Positions 35,210 through 44,430 are shown, counted from the stretch's first letter. The stretch: DNA of 64,000 nt from Motiliproteus sp036964625 (GCA_036964625.1 JBALTG010000005.1:7998-71997); one strand, 5' to 3'. The notes: generated by a model from the letters alone, not told the origin. Numbers and translations: made by a program.

Positions 35210-35233
35210 GCCCCCTGTCATTCGAAAGGGGGC
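35210..35233 (+). other. Stem-loop between thiolase and MaoC genes
   Basis: GCCCCCT (35210-35216) pairs with AGGGGGC (35227-35233) over a 10-base loop, 11 bp after the thiolase stop. No T-tract follows, so it is more likely an mRNA-processing or stabilising element than a terminator. Confidence 0.5.
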
Positions 35234-35306
35234 ATTCCCAACCCGTTTATCATACCCAGTGGTCGCCAAATGGGCCGTTGGGTCATAGTTTAAAAAGGGC
35301 TACAAG

Positions 35307-35750
35307 ATGTTGGATCGAAGCAAGATCGGCCATGAATTTGATAGTTTCAGTGCGGATGTCGAGAAAGGCCGCCTGAAATTCTTCGCCAAGGCGATCGGTG
35401 AGACTAACCCCGTCTATACCGACGAGGCGGCAGCACGCGATGCCGGCTACAAGACCATTCCTGCGCCGCCCACCTTTGTTTTCTCGCTGGATCTGGACGG
35501 TCCCGAGCTGCTGCCCGTATTGCGGGTGTTGGAGATGGATATCGCCCGGATTCTGCACGGCACTCAGTCGTTCGAATATTTCGGTAGCGTCTATGCCGGT
35601 GACTGCATCACCGTCAGCTCCAAGATCAACAACATGTTCGACAAGAAGGGCGGCGCGCTGGAGTTTGTCGAGATGGAAAATTCTTACACCAATCAGGATG
35701 CAGAGTTGGTCGCTAAGGCCGTCTGTACCCTGGTTTATCGTAACGCTTGA
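35307..35750 (+). CDS. MaoC-like N-terminal hot-dog dehydratase subunit
   Basis: A 147-residue hot-dog protein of the FAS1-like/MaoC-N type. It has the AIGETNPVYTDEAAARDAGYKTIPAPPTF pattern seen in the non-catalytic or substrate-binding half of two-part enoyl-CoA hydratases, and HGTQSFEYFGSVYAGD further on. The next gene encodes the catalytic half 17 bp downstream, so the two probably form a heteromeric (R)-specific enoyl-CoA hydratase, as in ChsH1/ChsH2 of steroid side-chain degradation. The ATG at 35307 lacks a strong ribosome site. Confidence 0.88.
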   Translation: MLDRSKIGHEFDSFSADVEKGRLKFFAKAIGETNPVYTDEAAARDAGYKTIPAPPTFVFSLDLDGPELLPVLRVLEMDIARILHGTQSFEYFGSVYAGDCITVSSKINNMFDKKGGALEFVEMENSYTNQDAELVAKAVCTLVYRNA

Positions 35751-35767
35751 TTCGGAGGTAGATAAGA

Positions 35768-36169
35768 ATGTCTGATATTACTGTAGGAACCGAGATTCCT
35801 TCGTTGGAACTGCCACCGATTTCGCGTTTCACGCTGGCACTCTATGCCGGTGCGTCCGGTGATCACAACCCGATTCATATCGACAGCGATTTCGCTCAGA
35901 AAGCGGGGATGCCCGATGTGTTCGCTCAGGGGATGCTGTCGATGGCCTACCTGGGGCGCTTGTTGACCAACTGGATGCCGCAGTCTCAGCTGCGTAGTTT
36001 CAGCAATCGGTTTGTGGCGATGACCCAGCTGCGTGACCAGATCACCTGCAGCGGCAAGGTGGTCGAGCTGTTCGAGCTGGACGGCGAAAAGCGTGCTCGG
36101 CTGGAGATCGTGGCGGCCAAGCAAGACGGTAGCCAGACCCTGGTCGGTGAGGCGGTGGTAGCCCTTTAA
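35768..36169 (+). CDS. MaoC-family (R)-specific enoyl-CoA hydratase subunit
   Basis: A 133-residue MaoC hot-dog protein with the complete hydratase motif YAGASGDHNPIHID; Asp32 and His37 are the expected catalytic pair. It adds water to trans-2-enoyl-CoA giving the (3R)-hydroxy product that the SDR encoded first in the operon would oxidise. CGGAGG lies upstream of the ATG. Pairing with the preceding MaoC-N protein is likely from the adjacency. Confidence 0.9.
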   Translation: MSDITVGTEIPSLELPPISRFTLALYAGASGDHNPIHIDSDFAQKAGMPDVFAQGMLSMAYLGRLLTNWMPQSQLRSFSNRFVAMTQLRDQITCSGKVVELFELDGEKRARLEIVAAKQDGSQTLVGEAVVAL

Positions 36170-36247
36170 GGCGATAGATAAGAGCCGCCCCCAGTTTTGC
36201 TGCGGCTCGGTTACCTCATTAATACAGTATAAGAACGAGGAGTGGCT

Positions 36248-37387
36248 ATGAAGCGCTATTGCTACGAAGAAGATCACAATATGTTTCGGGAGGCGTTCCG
36301 CGCCTTCCTGCAGAAAGAGCTGGTGCCTCATCGTGATGAATGGCGTGCAGCCGGGATGGTGCCGCGCGAAATTTATCGCAAGGCCGGTGACAACGGTTTT
36401 CTGATCCCGCAAGCGCCCGAGTCTTTGGGTGGCTTGGGAATCGATGACTTTCGCTTCCAGCAGATCGTGGCCGAAGAAATCGGCCTGTGCGGTGAGACCG
36501 GCTTTATGCCGCAGCTGCACAGCACCATCATCGCCCCCTATATCCTCAACCACGGCAGTGATTACCTGAAGGAAAAGTATATCCCCAAGGCGATCAGCGG
36601 TGAGTCTATCCTGGCGGTGGCGATGACCGAACCCGATGCCGGCAGCGACCTGGCGGGCATGCGGGCCAGCGCCGTCGACAGGGGTGATCACTATCTGCTC
36701 AACGGCAACAAGACCTATATCTCCAACGGCATCTGTGGTGATGTCGTTGTCGTTGCCGCGCGCACCAACCCCGACAAGCCCCATGCCATCAGCCTGTTTG
36801 TGGTGGAAGCCGAGTGGGAAGGGTTCAAGCGTGGCGCCAACCTGCACAAGATGGGGATGAAATCCCAGGATACCGCTGAGCTGTTTTTTGACAACGTCAA
36901 GGTACCCAAGGAAAACCTGCTGGGCACCGAGGGCGAAGGCTTCAAATACCTGATGGGCGGTCTGACCGAAGAGCGGCTGGGTTGCGCCATCTGGAACATC
37001 GGTTCGGCCGAGTACGCCTTTAACCTGACCAAAGAGTTTGTCACCGAGCGCAAGGTGTTCGGCAAACCGCTGTCGGCGATGCAGAACACCCAGTTCAAGA
37101 TGGCCGAACTACGCGCCCGTATCGACATGGCGCAGGCCTTCGTCGACACCATCGTCGCCAACCTAAACCGCGGCGATCACGACAGCGTGGCGGCGTCCGA
37201 AGCCAAGCTGCTGACCAGCGAACTGTTGTGTGATGTCGCCGACGAAGGGGTGCAGCTGCACGGCGGCGCCGGCTATATGGACGAGTATCCGATCTCGCGT
37301 GTCTATACCGATGCCCGGATCACCCGCATCTTTGCCGGCACCTCCGAGATCATGAAGCTGATCATCGCCCGCTCAATTTTCGAGTGA
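36248..37387 (+). CDS. Acyl-CoA dehydrogenase
   Basis: A 379-residue acyl-CoA dehydrogenase. FAD and substrate motifs include AMTEPDAGSDLAGMRASAV, NGNKTYISNG, the ERKVFGKPLSAMQNTQFK region, QLHGGAGYMDEYPISRVYTD and IFAGTSEIMK. The position that holds the base Glu in MCAD-type enzymes (YEGT) is Ala here, as in IVD/LCAD-like members that use a glutamate elsewhere. It introduces the alpha-beta double bond ahead of the MaoC hydratase. The start at ATG 36248 has GAGGAG 5 bases upstream; GTG 36242 is the alternative. It ends the operon before a terminator. Confidence 0.92.
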   Translation: MKRYCYEEDHNMFREAFRAFLQKELVPHRDEWRAAGMVPREIYRKAGDNGFLIPQAPESLGGLGIDDFRFQQIVAEEIGLCGETGFMPQLHSTIIAPYILNHGSDYLKEKYIPKAISGESILAVAMTEPDAGSDLAGMRASAVDRGDHYLLNGNKTYISNGICGDVVVVAARTNPDKPHAISLFVVEAEWEGFKRGANLHKMGMKSQDTAELFFDNVKVPKENLLGTEGEGFKYLMGGLTEERLGCAIWNIGSAEYAFNLTKEFVTERKVFGKPLSAMQNTQFKMAELRARIDMAQAFVDTIVANLNRGDHDSVAASEAKLLTSELLCDVADEGVQLHGGAGYMDEYPISRVYTDARITRIFAGTSEIMKLIIARSIFE

Positions 37388-37411
37388 GTCGAGCCCTGTG
37401 ATAACCTCATT

Positions 37412-37445
37412 CCGGATCGGTTTCGACAGCGGTCCGGCTTTTTTT
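37412..37445 (+). terminator. Rho-independent terminator after the beta-oxidation operon
   Basis: CCGGATCG (37412-37419) pairs with CGGTCCGG (37430-37437), with one G-T pair, and is followed by seven T. The rest of the 314-bp gap up to 37701 contains no recognised gene. Confidence 0.8.
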
Positions 37446-37701
37446 CTGGAGTTCAGAGATGCTGGCTCCAGCGTTTTCGCTTCTCTCCCCGAAATCAGTC
37501 CTTTGCTCATTTTCTGATATCGGGTACAGATGAGAACCCTCCCTTCAGACTCTGTGCCGCAAATTTTTGAAGGCATGTTTCCAGGGGGCAAAAAGGTGCT
37601 TGTATCTGAGCGGTTTGAGACTGGTCTGCCCCTGTACTTAACGCATTCGAGACGTTCGGCGGCAGCTGACAAAATGTTTCGGGTGATGAGGACAGAACGA
37701 T

Positions 37702-38337
37702 ATGAAAACCAAAGATAAAATACTGCATGCCAGCTTGGAGGCGTTCTGTGAGTTTGGTGTGGCACAGGTCTCCACCAATCATATCGCGGACATCCTGGAC
37801 TTGAGTCCCGGTAATGTTTATTACTACTTCAAGAACAAGCAGGCGCTCGTTGACGAACTCTACGGCTGTTTCATCACCGATTTTGTGGGTTTTCTGCAGG
37901 GGGGCGGGAAGCGGGTCGACAGTCCCGCCAGAGTGTGGCTGGTGTTGAGTCTCTGTTTCCAGTTGATGATCAAATATCGCTTCGTGTTCCGAGACGCAAA
38001 TTATGTCGCTAGCAAGTATCCCGAACTCAGAAAACGCTTCAATGAAGTGATCTACGAAACCCGCGCGGCAGGAGACAGCTTCTGTCAGCAATTGATCGAT
38101 TGTGGCCTGATGGTCGCTGCTCCGGGTGAGGTGAACAGGCTGGCAACCAACCTGCATCTAGTGTTCACCCAGTGGATCACCTACGTCGAATTTCTTCCTT
38201 TTGATCGCGGCCGTATCCGTTCTGATGCGGATCCGTATCGAATCTCTCAGGGTATCCAGCAGATCGTCGACCTGATTTTTCCGTACCTGGATGAGGATGC
38301 GCGGGAAGTATTTTTGGCGGTGGATACGTCCGCATAA
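37702..38337 (+). CDS. TetR family transcriptional regulator
   Basis: A 211-residue TetR-like regulator. The N-terminal HTH is complete (ADILDLSPGNVYYYFKNKQALVDELY) and the C-terminal part resembles the domain in regulators of storage-lipid and PHA genes (HLVFTQWITYVEFL). It is directly upstream of the phasin and the WS/DGAT genes and transcribed the same way, so control of granule formation is a reasonable inference. No matching operator palindrome was spotted nearby. Confidence 0.9.
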   Translation: MKTKDKILHASLEAFCEFGVAQVSTNHIADILDLSPGNVYYYFKNKQALVDELYGCFITDFVGFLQGGGKRVDSPARVWLVLSLCFQLMIKYRFVFRDANYVASKYPELRKRFNEVIYETRAAGDSFCQQLIDCGLMVAAPGEVNRLATNLHLVFTQWITYVEFLPFDRGRIRSDADPYRISQGIQQIVDLIFPYLDEDAREVFLAVDTSA

Positions 38338-38488
38338 GCGGGTGACAGTAAAGGGCTTTGAAATACTTACAAAGTTTGTTTTTTTACTCAAATATTTATC
38401 TATACCATGGCTATTGGTTATTTAGATCGGCACGGCTGTCTTAGGCAAGTGTCTTAATTTTCATGAACTTATATAAAGAGTGATAACT

Positions 38489-39013
38489 ATGTTGCTGGAT
38501 TTTATCAAGACTAACGAACTGACCTCTATTGGCCGTCAACTGCTGGAAACCAATAAAGAGTTGGTTGATGCCGCGCTGAACACCAGTCAGGACGTTGTTA
38601 AGAAGGGCGTTGAATACAACCGTACCGTGATCCAGGCGGGTGTTAACGCGCTGTCCTCCACGCGAGAAGAAACTGGTCGTTTGGTTGATGAAGTGCTTAA
38701 GCAAAGTCGTAAGGTTGAAGAGCGCACGCTAGAAACTCTGGAAGAGGTTAGCGACAAGTCTATCGAGCGCGTAACCGAGGCGTTTGATCGTGTGGGTAAC
38801 TCGGCTTCTATTTTGGGTGGTGCATTTCAGGATAGCGTACTGGACTCCGTACAGACCATCAGCGAGCCTTCCGTCGGTGTGCTGAAAAGCGTCGCCGAGC
38901 AACTGACAGAGGTGCCCAGCAAGCTGCTGAACACCGCTGTGCGTTCAGAGAAGAAGGCAGAGAAAGCGGCTGTAACCCGTAAGCCTGCTGCCAAGCCTGC
39001 TGCCAGCGCGTAA
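38489..39013 (+). CDS. Phasin family granule-associated protein
   Basis: A 174-residue helical protein with heptad-like leucine/valine spacing (MLLDFIKTNELTSIGRQLLE, then ALNTSQDVVKKGVEYNRTVI) and a Lys/Ala/Pro-rich end (KKAEKAAVTRKPAAKPAASA). These are features of phasins, which coat polyhydroxyalkanoate or lipid inclusions. The basic tail resembles those of PhaF-type phasins that bind DNA. It stands between a TetR gene and a WS/DGAT-like gene. ATG 38489 is preferred over the GTG at 38480. Confidence 0.85.
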   Translation: MLLDFIKTNELTSIGRQLLETNKELVDAALNTSQDVVKKGVEYNRTVIQAGVNALSSTREETGRLVDEVLKQSRKVEERTLETLEEVSDKSIERVTEAFDRVGNSASILGGAFQDSVLDSVQTISEPSVGVLKSVAEQLTEVPSKLLNTAVRSEKKAEKAAVTRKPAAKPAASA

Positions 39014-39292
39014 CGTCTTTTCGTTTAGCGTCTAAGAGCGCCACTCGAGTTTCTCTTGGGTGGCCTTTCTGCGGAATCTTTAGCCGTCGTCGTCCTGCGT
39101 CGGCGGATTTTGTACCGGCCCTGTCCCGCTATAGCTTTTCCTGCGTTTAGCGGGGGGGGGCTTGCTCATCGTTATTCATTAATCAGCTGTGCCGGCTGCT
39201 GTATATGGTTGCGCCTGGCACTGTTGTCTAGACTTCCCGCTGGAATTCGGCCGTGCTGTAAAGGGTTGTCAACGCAAAGTTAGGAGTTAAGC
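39014..39292. other. Intergenic region with a nine-G homopolymer
   Basis: The 279 bp between phasin and WS/DGAT-like genes contain a run of nine G at 39152-39160. No gene or clear terminator is seen. AGGAG lies just before ATG 39293. Confidence 0.6.
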
Positions 39293-40705
39293 ATGCTCGG
39301 TACTCTAAACCTGGATGCGTTGCCGTTTATATCCGATGACGTCGGTGGGCAGCGGATGGATACCTTCGTGATGATCTATGATCAGCGCGGCCTGACCGAT
39401 GGCCCATTGCGCTTTAAGCAGGTGCTGACACGCATAAAAACGGAAGTTCGGCACTATCCTCAATTTCGACAGCTGTTTCGCCCGTCAGTGCTGCCGTTGG
39501 GGGCTCAGTGCTGGGTGGATGATGAGGCGTTTGATGTCGAATTCCATGTGCGCCATATCGCCCTGCCAAAGCCCGGGGATTGGCGTCAGTTTTGTATCCA
39601 GGTAGCCCGCCTTCATTCCAGGCCACTGGATCAGACTCGTCCGTTGTGGGAGATCAATGTCGTCGAGGGGTTGGATAACATCCCCTGGCTTGGGGAGGGG
39701 CATTTTGCACTGGTTTGCAAGGTGCATCGAGGGTTGATGGAATCGACCCACGAGCAGGCGCAGGACCTGATTTGGACGCTGCACGATGAGGTCGAATTCG
39801 CCGTTGATTCCGCGCCTGCCAGCAAGGTTAACGTTGCCTTGCCCTTCGCTGACCTACTGCGCGATGGCTGTGACCGCCTGCTACGCCCGCTCGGCGGGCC
39901 GTTGGAGCTGGCACTTGGCGCTGCCCGCTCCGTTTCATCACGGCTAATGCCGGCCGTAGGGTTTTATACCCATGCGCTGTTAGGCAAAGGGTCAATGCCT
40001 TTCACCCGGTTCAATACCGATATATCCAGTTTTCGGGTGTGGGAAAGCTGCTATTTATCAGCAGGTACGCTGGCTAGACTGCAGCAGTACTATCCCGGTG
40101 TCTCCGAATCTGATCTGATCTTGGCGCAGATCGCCGGTGCCTTGCGTCTTTATTTGAATGATAAAACCGAACTGGGGGGGCGTGACCTGTGGGCATTGGC
40201 TCCGGTCCAGCCGGCGGATGCTGATGCGCAAACGCTGACGTTTTCCGTGGTTAATCTGGCCACAGGTGTCGAGGATCCGGCTGAGCGATTGCTGTCGATC
40301 AGTCGCTGGCGCCAGCAGAACCCACCTGTCGAAGCGATGATTGTCGAAGCGCCGCTTAGGTCGCCGCTGCGGCGCATGACCCACACCAACGACCTGTTGC
40401 AACGAATCCAGGGGACGCAAAGTGGGAGGATTACCGCCAATACTGCGCTGATCACCTTGCCCGATGAACGCCATTCGTTGAGCCTGCTGGGTGCCCCATT
40501 GGTCTACCTCTCCGGGGTGCCAGAGGTCTCCAACGGCCTAGGATTGGTACACCTGGCCAGCCGTTACGGTGACCACCTGACCTTGACCGTCACCTCCTGT
40601 CGAGAGATGTTGCCCGACCCCGCTTTCTATCGGGAGTGCTTGTACCAGAGCCTGCAGGAGATGCTGGGCACAGCGTCGCAGAGCCCTGAGGAGTTGTCCT
40701 TATGA
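39293..40705 (+). CDS. WS/DGAT-like protein with degenerate catalytic motif
   Basis: A 470-residue relative of wax ester synthase/diacylglycerol acyltransferase. The fold is recognisable: DVEFHVRHIALPKPGD, SRPLDQTRPLWEINVVEG, then in the C-terminal domain NTALITLPDERHSLSLLGAPL and LTLTVTSCREMLPD. However, the acyltransfer motif HHxxxDG is replaced by HRGLMES at residues 145-151, so the second (catalytic) His is Arg and the DG is ES. It is therefore probably inactive as an acyltransferase, though it may bind lipid or a partner. The paralogue at 42691 has an intact motif at the same residue numbers. It overlaps the next hydrolase by 4 bp (ATGA). Confidence 0.88.
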   Translation: MLGTLNLDALPFISDDVGGQRMDTFVMIYDQRGLTDGPLRFKQVLTRIKTEVRHYPQFRQLFRPSVLPLGAQCWVDDEAFDVEFHVRHIALPKPGDWRQFCIQVARLHSRPLDQTRPLWEINVVEGLDNIPWLGEGHFALVCKVHRGLMESTHEQAQDLIWTLHDEVEFAVDSAPASKVNVALPFADLLRDGCDRLLRPLGGPLELALGAARSVSSRLMPAVGFYTHALLGKGSMPFTRFNTDISSFRVWESCYLSAGTLARLQQYYPGVSESDLILAQIAGALRLYLNDKTELGGRDLWALAPVQPADADAQTLTFSVVNLATGVEDPAERLLSISRWRQQNPPVEAMIVEAPLRSPLRRMTHTNDLLQRIQGTQSGRITANTALITLPDERHSLSLLGAPLVYLSGVPEVSNGLGLVHLASRYGDHLTLTVTSCREMLPDPAFYRECLYQSLQEMLGTASQSPEELSL

Positions 40706-41517
40706 TCGCGAAACTGTGGAATCTGGTTGGTAGTGACCAGGGACCCCGGCTTGTCTATACCCTGATGGAAGCCCGTGCGCTGGTCGAACCACTGAGTCTG
40801 GGGTTAATGGCCCCGATGATTTCCGCCCGGCCCAAGGGGGATGGTCACCCGGTACTGGTGCTGCCGGGGTTTACTGCCGGTGATGGTGAAACCTATCTGT
40901 TACGCCAGTTCCTCAAGTCCCATAATTACCGGGTCTACGCTTGGAAGATGGGTCGCAATGTCGGCCCCATGGTGGGCCTTGAAAAAAGAATTTCTGAAAA
41001 GGTTCGGGCCCTGGCCGATGAGCACGGTACCCCGGTGACGCTGATCGGCTGGAGTCTGGGCGGGCTGTTTGCCCGCAGTGTTGCGCACCAGATGCCAGAA
41101 CTGGTGCGCAGCGTGATCAGCCTTGGCAGTCCCCTAGGCGTGGGTAGAGGGGGGCGCGACATTTCGCCGCTGATTACCCTGCTGGGTAGTCGGGTGGTGG
41201 CCAGCGAGTTTCTGGCAATGATCGACGATAAAAGCTTGTCTGACTGGAATCATACGCCACCGGTGCCGACCACTGCGATCTATTCACAGACCGACGGTGC
41301 GGCTCACTGGGGGTCCACGTGCGACCCACTCGAGCATGCTCGGTCAGAGAATGTTCGTGTCCCCGGCAGCCATTGTGGGCTGACCCACAACGCTTTTGTC
41401 TATTCGGTGTTGGCAGATCGGTTGGCGCAGCCTGAAGGTGACTGGCAACCCTTCTCGTACTTGGGTATCAGTAGCCTTTACTATCGCCTGTTCGAACCTT
41501 TCAAGGGGATCTGCTGA
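40702..41517 (+). CDS. Alpha/beta hydrolase, lipase-like
   Basis: A 271-residue alpha/beta hydrolase. VLVLPGF gives the oxyanion strand, Ser118 in GWSLGG is the nucleophile, an Asp lies in SQTDGAAHW and a His in GSHCGLTHN, so the triad appears complete. The form with a GHPVLVLPGFTAGD start and a DPLEHARSENVRVPGSHCG end is frequent near WS/DGAT genes and may act on triacylglycerols or wax esters. Its start overlaps the WS/DGAT-like stop, which indicates translational coupling. Confidence 0.9.
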   Translation: MIAKLWNLVGSDQGPRLVYTLMEARALVEPLSLGLMAPMISARPKGDGHPVLVLPGFTAGDGETYLLRQFLKSHNYRVYAWKMGRNVGPMVGLEKRISEKVRALADEHGTPVTLIGWSLGGLFARSVAHQMPELVRSVISLGSPLGVGRGGRDISPLITLLGSRVVASEFLAMIDDKSLSDWNHTPPVPTTAIYSQTDGAAHWGSTCDPLEHARSENVRVPGSHCGLTHNAFVYSVLADRLAQPEGDWQPFSYLGISSLYYRLFEPFKGIC

Positions 41518-41698
41518 GTCGGGGACCCCAATTGCCTATGAATTGGTTTTTTTTGATCATCGTATTTGTCTGACCTAGAGGTGATGATTGTGTCAGAAAT
41601 AATAAATCACAATGTTTGCTTTATTATTAGTTTCTGATGTTCGGCAATATTTTCTTTTCCTGAAGAATGCAGCCGAGTGGTAAAGGATTAGTTAGCCG

Positions 41699-42625
41699 GT
41701 GAGTATTCAGAATTTTTTCCTCAAAAAATACCTTCGTTACCAATATAAACCCCGCTTTAACGAACAGCTGGACCTCCAGCAGGTGCGAATTGAGCTGGAT
41801 TCGGTGATCAATACCTACATGCCGCCCCCCTGTGGTTTTCTGGATATTCGCCAGGAGATCATTGGCGGAGTTTCGTGCGAGTGCATCACACCCAAGCGGG
41901 GGCGGGCGAAGGGCACCTTCTTTTATCTGCACGGTGGTATGTTTGTCATGGGGTCACCGCTGAGTCACCGTGGGGTGACTTGCGTGCTGGCCAATGAGCT
42001 GAATCTCAACGTGGTTGTTCCAACCTACCGCCTTGCCCCAGAACACCCTTTCCCCGCTGCGGTCGACGATGTTTGGGCGGCCTATCAGGGGCTGATCGCC
42101 GAATCTTGCCACCCCGCGCCGTTGATTGTCGGAGGTGACCAGTGCGGCGCCGGTCTGGCGATGATTCTTGGGCTGGCCCTGAGGGACGCGGGGGAGCGGT
42201 TGCCTGATGCTCTGGTGGGGGTTTCCGGTTTTTATGATCTGACCTTGACCTCTGAATCCATGGCGCGAAACAGCGAGGCCGATTGCTGCTGCACCCTGAC
42301 GGCTTTCAGGCGGGGGATCGGTTACTACCTGTCCGACCCGGCGCTGGCCGCCCGTCCGGAAGTGTCACCGCTATTCGCCTCGTTGGACGGGTTGCCGCCG
42401 GTGCTGCTGCAGGTCTCCGATACCGAAATGTTGCTGGACGATTCCCGCAATCTGGCCCGCGCGTTAGAAAAGGCGGGGGGGCAGGTGTGTCTTGATGTCT
42501 GGGAGGACGTGCCTAGCTGCTGGCATATCGCGGCTGTTGGCCTTCCTGAAGGGCGCTCGGCAATCAAGCGAATTGGGAAATTTCTTAACAATACGCTGGC
42601 AAACAGCGAGCGCATTGCTTCATAG
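41699..42625 (+). CDS. HSL-family alpha/beta hydrolase lacking nucleophile
   Basis: A 308-residue member of the hormone-sensitive-lipase family. PTYRLAPEHPFPAAVDD is a textbook segment of the family, and Asp (SDTEMLLDD) and His (SCWHIAAV) regions are in place. The GDSAGG nucleophile elbow, however, reads GDQCGA at residues 146-151, so the serine is Gln148, and the oxyanion HGGG is HGGM at 78-81. It should be catalytically dead as an esterase. A Cys is adjacent at 149 but not in the nucleophile position. GTG 41699 is the start with AAGGA upstream. It lies between two WS/DGAT genes. Confidence 0.88.
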   Translation: MSIQNFFLKKYLRYQYKPRFNEQLDLQQVRIELDSVINTYMPPPCGFLDIRQEIIGGVSCECITPKRGRAKGTFFYLHGGMFVMGSPLSHRGVTCVLANELNLNVVVPTYRLAPEHPFPAAVDDVWAAYQGLIAESCHPAPLIVGGDQCGAGLAMILGLALRDAGERLPDALVGVSGFYDLTLTSESMARNSEADCCCTLTAFRRGIGYYLSDPALAARPEVSPLFASLDGLPPVLLQVSDTEMLLDDSRNLARALEKAGGQVCLDVWEDVPSCWHIAAVGLPEGRSAIKRIGKFLNNTLANSERIAS

Positions 42626-42690
42626 CAGCTGGGCAGTTCAACCCATGGTAACGGGTTTGTATTTTTCTTAATAAATTGGAATTAATAATC

Positions 42691-44430
42691 ATGCTCCATC
42701 AATTACAAAGCCTTGATCGGTTGTTCCTTGACCTGGACTCTGAAAAAACGTCGATGGCGGTCACGCCGCTCTATTTTTATGATCCTAGCGAGATGGCGGG
42801 TGGGGTGTTTTCCTATCCGGATTTTTTGACGCATATGGATCGCTGCGCACGGAGCATTCCCGCGCTGTGCGGGCGCCTCGATCGCGTTGCCATGGATCTG
42901 GATAACCCCTGTCTGGTCGAGGATGAGCGCTTCGATATAGGAGGTCATGTGCAACATCGGGTGCTGGTTGACCCTCGTTCCATTAAGGAAATGTCAAAGG
43001 CGATCACCGATTTTCACGGTTCTCCGATCGACATGAATCGCCCCTTGTGGGAGATGCTGGTTATCAGTGGAATCAATTTAAAGAGTCTGCCTAAGGACTG
43101 TTTCCTGGTGGCTCTTAAGGTACACCATGCGGTTGCCGATGGCATGACCGTCATGGATATGACCGCCAAGATGCACGGCCTGACCCCGGTCGGAAACCCA
43201 GTTCAACTGCCGTCATCCAATAGTTTGAGGCAAGGGCTGTTCGGCACCGCCACCCGGATACTGACAGGTAACTTTAAGCAGTCGGTACAACTGGTTTCCC
43301 CGCTGTTGCAGGTGGCACCTAAGTTGAGCATGAAAGCGCTGAATTATTCTTTCGAACGCTTTGGCAAGCCCTCCAGCTCTGCGCCCAAAACCCGTTTCAG
43401 TGGTGATGTCAGTGCAGAGAGAGTTTGGGGTTATACCGTCTTACCGCTAGCCGAGTTTAAAAGGATCCGTAAGCTGATCCCCGGCGTAACCATCAATGAT
43501 CTGGTGTTGACGGTGGTGGCCGGAGGCTTGCGTGAATACCTGGCGGACAAAAATGAGCTGCCGGAGTCGACCCTGCGGGCTGCCGCGCCCATCAGTGTAC
43601 GTACCGAAGCCGAGCGCTCGGAGGCCGGTAATCAGGTCGGGATGCTGAGTGTGGATCTGCCGGTTCAGATCGAGGACCCGCTGGAGCAGTTGATGCTGAT
43701 CTCCAAGTCCGCCGATCAGGCCAAGGAGGCGCATGAGAAACTCGGCGGGCGGGCGATCACCGACGTGATCAAGTATATGCCGCCGGCTTATATGACCTAT
43801 CTGGGCAATATGCTCGGGTCATCAGCGAATAAGCTGCTTGTGCAGATGCTGGGCGATACCGTTGTGACCAACGTGCCGGGCCCTAGTCAGGAGATCAGTC
43901 TGCTCGGTGCACGCTTGGTCAATATGAGCGGTGCCGGCCCCATCTCTCACGGTTGTGGCCTGATCCACCCGGTGGTGTCCTATAACGACAAAATCAATAT
44001 CGCCGTCGGCTCCTGTCCGGAGATGATGCCGGACGTGAAGTTTTATACCCAATGCTTGTTCAACAGCTTTGCCCGTCTTCAGCAGAGCGTGCAAGCGCGC
44101 TATGAGGGCGTGCTTAATGCGCCGAAACCTGAAAAGTCTGCGGCGGCAAAAGCCGACCGCAAACCTGTGTCACCCTCTGCGGCCAATCCTGCCAGCCGTA
44201 AGTGTGCTCCAACGAACAAAAAATCCGTGGCGCGTGCACCTAAGGTCGCAACGGTCACTACCGCCAAGAAATCAGTGGCAACCACAGTCAAAAAACCAGC
44301 GGCAAAAACAGATAACAAAGCTGCGGCCAGCACGGTCAAGAACACGCCAGCGAAGCAGCCCGCTTCGGGCATGAATACGGTGCAAACCACCGCTGCTGAG
44401 CGTACTGCAGAGCCAGCCAAGACTGCCTGA
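42691..44430 (+). CDS. WS/DGAT acyltransferase with histone-like C-terminal tail
   Basis: A 579-residue wax ester synthase/diacylglycerol acyltransferase, which esterifies acyl-CoA with fatty alcohols or diacylglycerol at the membrane/lipid-droplet surface. The catalytic HHAVADG is at 145-151, and the C-terminal domain has NDLVLTVVAGGLREYL, VTNVPGP and VGSCPEMMPD. After the normal end of the fold, about 100 further residues (479-579) are rich in Lys, Ala, Thr and Pro with TKK- and KKPAAK-type repeats, unlike the usual 450-500-residue family length. ATG 42691 is preferred over TTG 42676. It is followed by an intact HSL-type hydrolase. Confidence 0.92.
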   Translation: MLHQLQSLDRLFLDLDSEKTSMAVTPLYFYDPSEMAGGVFSYPDFLTHMDRCARSIPALCGRLDRVAMDLDNPCLVEDERFDIGGHVQHRVLVDPRSIKEMSKAITDFHGSPIDMNRPLWEMLVISGINLKSLPKDCFLVALKVHHAVADGMTVMDMTAKMHGLTPVGNPVQLPSSNSLRQGLFGTATRILTGNFKQSVQLVSPLLQVAPKLSMKALNYSFERFGKPSSSAPKTRFSGDVSAERVWGYTVLPLAEFKRIRKLIPGVTINDLVLTVVAGGLREYLADKNELPESTLRAAAPISVRTEAERSEAGNQVGMLSVDLPVQIEDPLEQLMLISKSADQAKEAHEKLGGRAITDVIKYMPPAYMTYLGNMLGSSANKLLVQMLGDTVVTNVPGPSQEISLLGARLVNMSGAGPISHGCGLIHPVVSYNDKINIAVGSCPEMMPDVKFYTQCLFNSFARLQQSVQARYEGVLNAPKPEKSAAAKADRKPVSPSAANPASRKCAPTNKKSVARAPKVATVTTAKKSVATTVKKPAAKTDNKAAASTVKNTPAKQPASGMNTVQTTAAERTAEPAKTA

